Made by a program: the position numbers and the translations under genes. Shown here piece after piece: positions 7,818-12,178 of a stretch of DNA of 12,178 bases (position 1 is the stretch's first letter; every line of letters starts with the position of its first letter). The notes beneath the pieces were generated by a model. It was not told where the DNA came from. It worked only from the letters and a program-made list of their open reading frames with translations, and searched no databases. The stretch comes from JANNRW01 sp031401815. GTDB lineage: Bacteria > Desulfobacterota > Desulfuromonadia > Geobacterales > DSM-12255. Where the stretch lies: assembly GCA_031401815.1 (NCBI GenBank), contig JANNRW010000051.1:1-12178 (forward strand). The letters run 5' to 3'.

Positions 7818-8150
7818 GTGGAGATAAAGGATTCTGAAATAATCATAGAGTTTTACCGTGCTTCAGGGCCGGGCGGACAACACAGAAATACCACTGATTC
7901 AGCGGTAAGGATTCGTCACCTCCCGACAGGCATTGTCGCTCAGGCCTCAGAGAGCCGTTCCCAGTATCAGAACCGGGAGATGGCAATGCTCCGCCTCAAA
8001 GCCATGATTGCCAAGCGAAATCAGAAAAGAAAGCGGCGTCTTGCGACAAAAACTCCGGTAAGGGCTATAGAAAAGAGGCTTGCCACCAAAAAAAGCAACT
8101 CACTGCGCAAACAACTGCGGGCTTCACCAGACAGGGGAGGGGAAGAGTGA
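7818..8150 (+). CDS. Stand-alone GGQ release-factor-like protein
   Basis: A 110-aa cytoplasmic protein made almost only of the peptidyl-tRNA hydrolase domain of release factors. The catalytic loop SGPGGQHRNTTDSAVRI (16-32, GGQ at 19-21) is followed by a match to RF1/RF2 rather than to ArfB: HLPTGIV (34-40) and SRSQYQNREMAM (46-57). The codon-recognition domains are absent, and the C-terminus (about 65-102) is strongly basic, as in rescue factors whose tail enters the ribosome channel. It may therefore free stalled ribosomes by hydrolysing peptidyl-tRNA without reading a stop codon. That role is inferred. The GTG start has a G-rich site (CAGGGGG, 7805-7811) 6 nt upstream, and no in-frame ATG lies nearby. 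The gene is monocistronic, divergent from the DAHP synthase gene. Its substrate may be free 50S subunits or stalled 70S ribosomes; the sequence does not say. Confidence 0.88.
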   Translation: MEIKDSEIIIEFYRASGPGGQHRNTTDSAVRIRHLPTGIVAQASESRSQYQNREMAMLRLKAMIAKRNQKRKRRLATKTPVRAIEKRLATKKSNSLRKQLRASPDRGGEE

Positions 8151-8294
8151 AATGAGGTTACAAAATTTCAGATGGGTAAGCTTTTGATTTCATATTGTTT
8201 CTTTTTAGCTGCAAATCCATTACTATTCAGTGGTCTGATTTATTCAGGTTGACATTTGAGCAGTCTTATTTACTTCATTTTCCGGGGGAGACTA
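8151..8294. other. Intergenic region before the export operon
   Basis: This 144-nt AT-rich stretch separates the GGQ gene from the export operon and should hold the operon promoter. TTGACA occurs at 8249-8254, but the sequence 16-18 bases downstream (such as TACTTC, 8271-8276) is a poor -10. If this is the promoter it may need an activator. No convincing terminator for the GGQ gene is visible. GGGGGAG (8284-8290) is the ribosome site of the next gene. Confidence 0.4.
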
Positions 8295-9605
8295 GTGTCC
8301 TACAAGAAGAAGGTATTAATTACTGTCATACTTTTGATAGTTGCGATTGCTGGCGGTTTTAAGTTGTACAAGTCGAAGAAGAGCCCGAAACCCAGAGAAA
8401 TGCAGATTGTTACGGTTACAAAGGGTGATATTACACGGATAGTCGAGGAGACCGGCATTATCAAGCCGCAGGTCGGGGCACTGGTAAAGGTTGGCACCAG
8501 GGCTACCGGTACTCTGCTAAAGCTCCGCTATCAGGTCGGTGATCGGGTAAAAAAGGGGGATCTGATTGCCCTGGTCGACGACAGCCAGGACAGGACCAAT
8601 CTTGACAATGCCAGAGCAAACCTAGTTTTCCAGCTGGAGAGCCTGAAGCAGGTTGAAACTACCTATCCGTCCCGAATCACCGAACAGGAGGCGATTGTAA
8701 GGAATTCTGAGGCGCAGCTTGTATATTCGCAGGCAGCGTATAAGCGTCAGGAGGATATTTATCAGCAGGGGATTTCATCCCGTGACGATTTCGAGCAGTC
8801 CCGAAAGTCTGTTGATGTAACACAGGCGTCTCTTGATCAGCAAAGAGCCACTCTTGCCAGATTAAAGGATGATTTTACAAGCCAGAAGAGTCTTGCAAAG
8901 ACAAATATCGATCAGCAGAGAGCTCGTGTCAGGAACCTGGAGATTAATCTCGGATATTTCAAGATCCATGCGCCTATCTCTGGGATTGTCTCGCAGGTGG
9001 CGACACAAGAAGGGGAAACAGTCGTTTCGGGGCTCTCGGCTACAAGCCTTATTACAATACTTGATCCGACAAGGCTCGAAGTCTGGGTTTATGTGGATGA
9101 GACCGATATTGGCAAGGTGAAAGAGGGGATGCCGGTGGAGTTCACCATAGATTCAATGAGGGGGAGGAAATTCTCGGGGAGAGTTGCGACTATCAGTCCA
9201 CAGCCCGAGGTAAAGGAAAATATTGTTTACTATATCGCAAAGGTTTATATCGGCTCTGATGATGCGTCTTATCTGAAACCCGAGATGACTACGCATGTGA
9301 AAATCATGTCTGAAACCAGGAAGAGTGTTCTGCTTGTCCCAAACCGGGGTGTCAGGTTCGAGAAGGGGAAAAACGTAGTTCAGCGCCCCGGCTCTGACCC
9401 GAAAAAACCTCTCTCTGTCCAGGTGCAGACCGGCATTAGGGATAACCGGAATACAGAGATTGTTTCAGGGCTCAATGAAAACGATACGATACTGGTTGAA
9501 GGGTCGGATGAGCCTGCAGGCCGTGATGGTTCCGAAAAAACCGGAGCAGGTAGAAAAGGGGCTGCTCCCATGATGCCCCCTGCCGGACAGAGTCCGCCAA
9601 GATGA
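8295..9605 (+). CDS. MacA-like periplasmic adaptor (HlyD/RND membrane fusion family)
   Basis: This protein links an inner-membrane ABC transporter to an outer-membrane channel. The 436 aa show one N-terminal anchor helix (about 6-24) with no lipobox and then a first lipoyl half-motif (about 62-97, with GDRVKKGDLIALVD). A long, Gln/Ala-rich alpha-hairpin coiled coil follows (about 98-218). The second lipoyl half is IHAPISGIVSQVATQEGE (224-241), followed by a beta-barrel (about 258-340) and a membrane-proximal domain (about 341-405). The tail (406-436) is Gly/Pro-rich and looks disordered. The GTG at 8295 is preferred: GGGGGAG (8284-8290) lies 4 nt upstream and the basic MSYKKK then leads into the anchor. 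A TTG at 8256 would add 13 residues without a good ribosome site. The stop overlaps the next gene by 4 nt (ATGA). Confidence 0.93.
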   Translation: MSYKKKVLITVILLIVAIAGGFKLYKSKKSPKPREMQIVTVTKGDITRIVEETGIIKPQVGALVKVGTRATGTLLKLRYQVGDRVKKGDLIALVDDSQDRTNLDNARANLVFQLESLKQVETTYPSRITEQEAIVRNSEAQLVYSQAAYKRQEDIYQQGISSRDDFEQSRKSVDVTQASLDQQRATLARLKDDFTSQKSLAKTNIDQQRARVRNLEINLGYFKIHAPISGIVSQVATQEGETVVSGLSATSLITILDPTRLEVWVYVDETDIGKVKEGMPVEFTIDSMRGRKFSGRVATISPQPEVKENIVYYIAKVYIGSDDASYLKPEMTTHVKIMSETRKSVLLVPNRGVRFEKGKNVVQRPGSDPKKPLSVQVQTGIRDNRNTEIVSGLNENDTILVEGSDEPAGRDGSEKTGAGRKGAAPMMPPAGQSPPR

Positions 9606-10282
9606 AAACCGAACCAGCCTCCATGATACAACTTTCCGGAATAAGAAAGTCATTTCCTCTTGGCGGAAAAGAGCTGAAGATTCTCAAGGGTATAGATCTT
9701 CAGGTCGAGCCTGGCGAGATGGTGGCGATTATCGGCGCATCAGGATCGGGCAAATCAACACTGATGAATATTTTAGGTCTTATGGATCGACCGACTGAAG
9801 GGGAATATATCCTTGACGGTCAAAATACCGGGACTCTTTCGGATGATGAGCTTTCAAGGCTAAGAAACGAGCGGATCGGTTTCGTTTTCCAGTCATTTAA
9901 TCTCATCCCTTATGCCACAGCCTTTGAGAATGCGCTTCTTCCCACTCTTTATTCACACAAGGAGTTCGGCGATCTTGCGGATCGCGCCCGATCAATTCTG
10001 ACTGATCTTGGGCTCGGGCACCGAATCTACAGCAGGCCGAACCAGCTCTCAGGGGGTGAACAGCAGCGTGTAGCTATTGCGCGCGCCCTGATGAACAGAC
10101 CTGATATCATCCTTGCGGATGAACCTACCGGCGCACTCGACAGCGCAACATCAGAGGAGATCATCAATGTCTTGAAGGATCTTAACAGCAAGGGCTCTAC
10201 GATAATTGTGATTACCCACGATCCCCAGGTTGCACAGCACTGCTTTCGTCAGGTGCGGATAGCTGATGGCCAGATCGTCTAG
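9602..10282 (+). CDS. ABC transporter ATPase, MacB/LolD type
   Basis: The cytoplasmic nucleotide-binding subunit that drives the exporter. At 226 aa it is a stand-alone domain with all key motifs: Walker A GASGSGKST (45-53), Q-loop Q97 in VFQSFNLIP (95-103), signature LSGGEQ (149-154), Walker B IILADEPTGALD (169-180) and switch H206. FNLIP and ADEPTGALDS are typical of the LolD/MacB/FtsE-like subgroup, which works with FtsX-type permeases. The ATG shares the ATGA overlap with the adaptor stop and has no good ribosome site of its own, so translational coupling is likely. An alternative start at M8 (9623) lacks a ribosome site too. The 3' end overlaps permease A by 17 nt. The Lol lipoprotein pathway is an alternative by ATPase similarity, but the MacA-like adaptor favours tripartite efflux. 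Confidence 0.95.
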   Translation: MKTEPASMIQLSGIRKSFPLGGKELKILKGIDLQVEPGEMVAIIGASGSGKSTLMNILGLMDRPTEGEYILDGQNTGTLSDDELSRLRNERIGFVFQSFNLIPYATAFENALLPTLYSHKEFGDLADRARSILTDLGLGHRIYSRPNQLSGGEQQRVAIARALMNRPDIILADEPTGALDSATSEEIINVLKDLNSKGSTIIVITHDPQVAQHCFRQVRIADGQIV

Positions 10283-11495
10283 ATTCATAACCTCTCTTTT
10301 CAAACAGGCTGTAATGGCGGTTTTAGCCTTTCCGCTCCGCAGCTGTTTCTGTATTGCAGGTATAAGCCTTGGTGTACTCTCCATTACCCTTATTATTGCC
10401 TCAATAGATGGTGCGAACCAGAAAGCAGAAAGTCTGCTCCGGGACTTTGGCCCTGATTCGATGATCATTTTTGGGGGTAATCCTCAAATCCAGTCTTCCC
10501 GGAGTCGCAACAAGACTATAACCCTGGAAGACATGACAATGATCAGTCAGGTTGTCGGCTGCTATGAAGCTGTTGCCATGACTTCAGTCGGCAGGCAGAC
10601 AGCCAGTATCGGCGCAAACAAGTGGCAGACTCTTGTTATAGGGAGCACACCGGATTATTTTGCCTCCTGGGGGTGGCATATTGAGACCGGCCAGGCTTTT
10701 ACTGCGACTGATGTTGCTGAATACAATATGGTGGCAGTGATCGGCTCGGAGGTCTTTGCCAACCTGTTTCCGGATCAAAAACATGAAGATGTTCTCGGCA
10801 AACAGATCCTTGTGAGAGGACGGTCTGTCATGATTCTTGGAGTACTCAAGTCCCGTGGCGCAGGTCATGGGGGGATGTCTCTGGATGATCGTATTATCAT
10901 GCCGATGTCCACTGTAATGAAGAAGTACCTTAATGAAACCAAATATGTATCAGCTATTCGCGCCCGCTTTCACGGGGATCTTCCGGCGCTTGTCAAGGAT
11001 GTTACACTGCTTCTCAGGGAAAGACATGGTATCGAGGAGACAAGGCCTGATGATTTTTCAATACGGACTGCGGATGATGCCCGCAAATTCCTTCTGGTCA
11101 TACAGGGGAGCCTTATGCTCTTTCTCGGGAGTGCCGGGGGGATTGCGCTCCTTGTAAGCGGTTTTGTCATGGCTAATCTCTTTCTTATCTCGGTTTCGGA
11201 GCGCAAGCATGAAATCGGGGTCAGAAGGGCTTACGGAGCACGTAAATCTCATATTATTCTCCAGTTTCTGGCAGAGACTGTGCTTATTTCGCTTATCGGG
11301 TGTCTTTTCGGGCTCCTGCTCGGAATCGGAGCAGCGAAGATCCTCTCCATGACTACCACTATTCCGGTTCTGATTTCATACAAAATATTTTTTATTACAG
11401 CTTCGGTCTCCATAACTGTCGGGGTGCTTGCCGGCCTTTACCCTGCCCGGCGAGCCGCAGAGATGGATCCGCTGGAAGCGTTGAGGTCACTCTGA
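10266..11495 (+). CDS. ABC transporter permease A, MacB/FtsX type
   Basis: An inner-membrane subunit of 409 aa with the MacB topology. TM1 (about 26-46) is followed by a large periplasmic domain (about 47-270) with the family pattern LGKQILVRG (177-185), MILGVL (189-194) and a conserved IIMPMST stretch (210-216). Three C-terminal helices form the FtsX domain (about 275-309, 334-358 and 372-392). It ends in DPLEALRSL, typical of this family. SERKHEIGVRRAYGA (311-325) is the cytoplasmic coupling region that contacts the ATPase. No ATPase domain is fused, unlike E. coli MacB. The ATG at 10266 overlaps the ATPase gene by 17 nt and has AGGTG about 11 nt upstream. The start at M17 (10314) is possible but less well placed. 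The transported substrate cannot be read from the sequence. Confidence 0.92.
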   Translation: MARSSRFITSLFKQAVMAVLAFPLRSCFCIAGISLGVLSITLIIASIDGANQKAESLLRDFGPDSMIIFGGNPQIQSSRSRNKTITLEDMTMISQVVGCYEAVAMTSVGRQTASIGANKWQTLVIGSTPDYFASWGWHIETGQAFTATDVAEYNMVAVIGSEVFANLFPDQKHEDVLGKQILVRGRSVMILGVLKSRGAGHGGMSLDDRIIMPMSTVMKKYLNETKYVSAIRARFHGDLPALVKDVTLLLRERHGIEETRPDDFSIRTADDARKFLLVIQGSLMLFLGSAGGIALLVSGFVMANLFLISVSERKHEIGVRRAYGARKSHIILQFLAETVLISLIGCLFGLLLGIGAAKILSMTTTIPVLISYKIFFITASVSITVGVLAGLYPARRAAEMDPLEALRSL

Positions 11496-11497
11496 TA

Positions 11498-12178
11498 ATG
11501 CGTCGGCTTTATTCAGTAATCCGTATCTCCCTGAACAGCATGGCCGACCACAAGGTTCGCAATTTCCTTGCAATGACCGGTATTGCCTTTGGGACGATCA
11601 CCCTTGTAGTGGTAGGTAATGTGACAGCGATGATGGCTGCCAAGCTGAAGCAGGAGGCTGACAATTTCGGAAAAAACCTGATTATTGTAACTGCCAGGAG
11701 CGGAAGGGTGGCTGGCCGTGATGCATCCTTTTCCACGCCACGCACCCTTACTGTCGCAGACGGTGATGTCATAAGGGATCGTTTGCCATACGTTACCGAA
11801 ATATCACCCTCTTTTGATCTGAACTTTCCACTGCGGTATAACTTTACCCTGACAAAAGGGCAGGTTTACGGAGTGCAGGCCAACTATCCTATGCTTCGTA
11901 ATGTGCCTATAGAGAAGGGGAGATTCTTTTTTGATGATGAAATGACAATGTCAGAGAAAAAAGTGATTATTGGTGCAAAGATTGCCACTACCCTTTTTGA
12001 AAGCGAGGATCCGATAGGAAAGACAATACTTCTTTATCGCGCGCCACTGGAGGTTGTTGGCGTGCTTGCGCCTCTGGGGACAGACCTCTCTGGAACAGAT
12101 CAGGATATTCAGGTGCTTGTCCCGTTTAATACCATGATCTCCAGGCTTGCCAATGTAAATTATCTCAAGACGCTCTAT
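11498..12178 (+). CDS. ABC transporter permease B, MacB/FtsX type (partial, runs off the window)
   Basis: The frame is open for 227 codons from the ATG to the last base, so the 3' half lies outside. GAGGT (11483-11487) is 10 nt upstream, and permease A ends 2 nt before the start. The N-terminus is basic, followed by TM1 (about 24-46) and the start of a MacB-type periplasmic domain, with DPIGKTILL (171-179), VVGVLAPLG (186-194) and IQVLVPFNT (204-212). The sequence differs clearly from permease A in the same region, so it is a second, diverged family member and not a recent copy. The C-terminal FtsX helices are expected beyond the edge but not seen. It probably pairs with permease A around the shared ATPase. 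Confidence 0.92.
   Translation, partial: MRRLYSVIRISLNSMADHKVRNFLAMTGIAFGTITLVVVGNVTAMMAAKLKQEADNFGKNLIIVTARSGRVAGRDASFSTPRTLTVADGDVIRDRLPYVTEISPSFDLNFPLRYNFTLTKGQVYGVQANYPMLRNVPIEKGRFFFDDEMTMSEKKVIIGAKIATTLFESEDPIGKTILLYRAPLEVVGVLAPLGTDLSGTDQDIQVLVPFNTMISRLANVNYLKTLY

Noticed and set aside
7771..7827. 18-codon frame (two in-frame ATGs) ending inside the GGQ gene start, as a coupling leader
   Set aside because: It has no ribosome site and no telling codon bias. An open frame this short is expected by chance.
8148..8170. Hairpin TGAAAT/ATTTCA as terminator of the GGQ gene
   Set aside because: A 6-bp AT-rich stem with an 11-nt loop and no T-run is too weak.
8249..8276. TTGACA as a sigma-70 promoter for the export operon
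   Set aside because: The -35 is perfect, but no acceptable -10 lies at 16-18 bp. It is kept only as a remark on the intergenic region.
8256..8294. Upstream TTG start adding 13 residues to the adaptor
   Set aside because: GGGGGAG at 8284-8290 serves the GTG at 8295, and the extension has no ribosome site of its own.

Overview
The window looks like ordinary chromosomal DNA from a Gram-negative, probably deltaproteobacterial organism. Members of the Desulfuromonadota (Geobacter relatives) are my best guess. This rests on a response-regulator/GAF/GGDEF protein placed directly before hisS, a cysteine-rich histidyl-tRNA synthetase, periplasmic export machinery and a base composition that looks close to 50% GC by eye. 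The assignment is an inference and I could not run a search. Coding density is high, and no gene-free stretch reaches 300 bases. I see no transposase, integrase, phage gene, CRISPR array or tRNA.

Layout. Bases 1-115 are the 3' end of an rRNA operon: a nearly complete 5S rRNA followed by a very strong hairpin terminator (124-164). A new plus-strand unit starts from a likely extended -10 promoter (199-225). It carries a secreted protein of unknown function (264-1421) and, 4 nt later, a complete ComEC/Rec2 DNA-uptake channel (1426-3837). A consensus-like promoter is embedded in the comEC stop codon (3834-3862). It probably drives a receiver-GAF-GGDEF diguanylate cyclase (3911-5299) and hisS (5300-6553), which abut with no intervening base. 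hisS converges on a minus-strand DAHP synthase gene (6617-7684), with a short heptamer-like repeat between them. A small stand-alone GGQ release-factor-like gene (7818-8150) is divergent from the DAHP synthase gene.

The last third (8295 to the window edge) is a tightly packed export operon of the MacA/MacB type: membrane-anchored adaptor, ATPase, permease A and permease B, the last cut by the window end. Stops and starts overlap by 4 and 17 nt or lie 2 nt apart. In classical MacB, ATPase and permease are one polypeptide working as a homodimer. Here the ATPase is separate and two different permeases follow, so a heteromeric pump is likely. No outer-membrane TolC-like gene is visible; it could lie beyond base 12178 or elsewhere.

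How the genes work together. The rRNA, hisS and GGQ genes belong to translation, the DAHP synthase to aromatic amino-acid supply, the GGDEF protein to c-di-GMP signalling, ComEC to DNA uptake, and the last four genes to efflux or export. No clearly novel multi-gene system is present. The points most worth a second look are the internally duplicated secreted protein paired with ComEC, the split two-permease pump, and the stand-alone GGQ factor.
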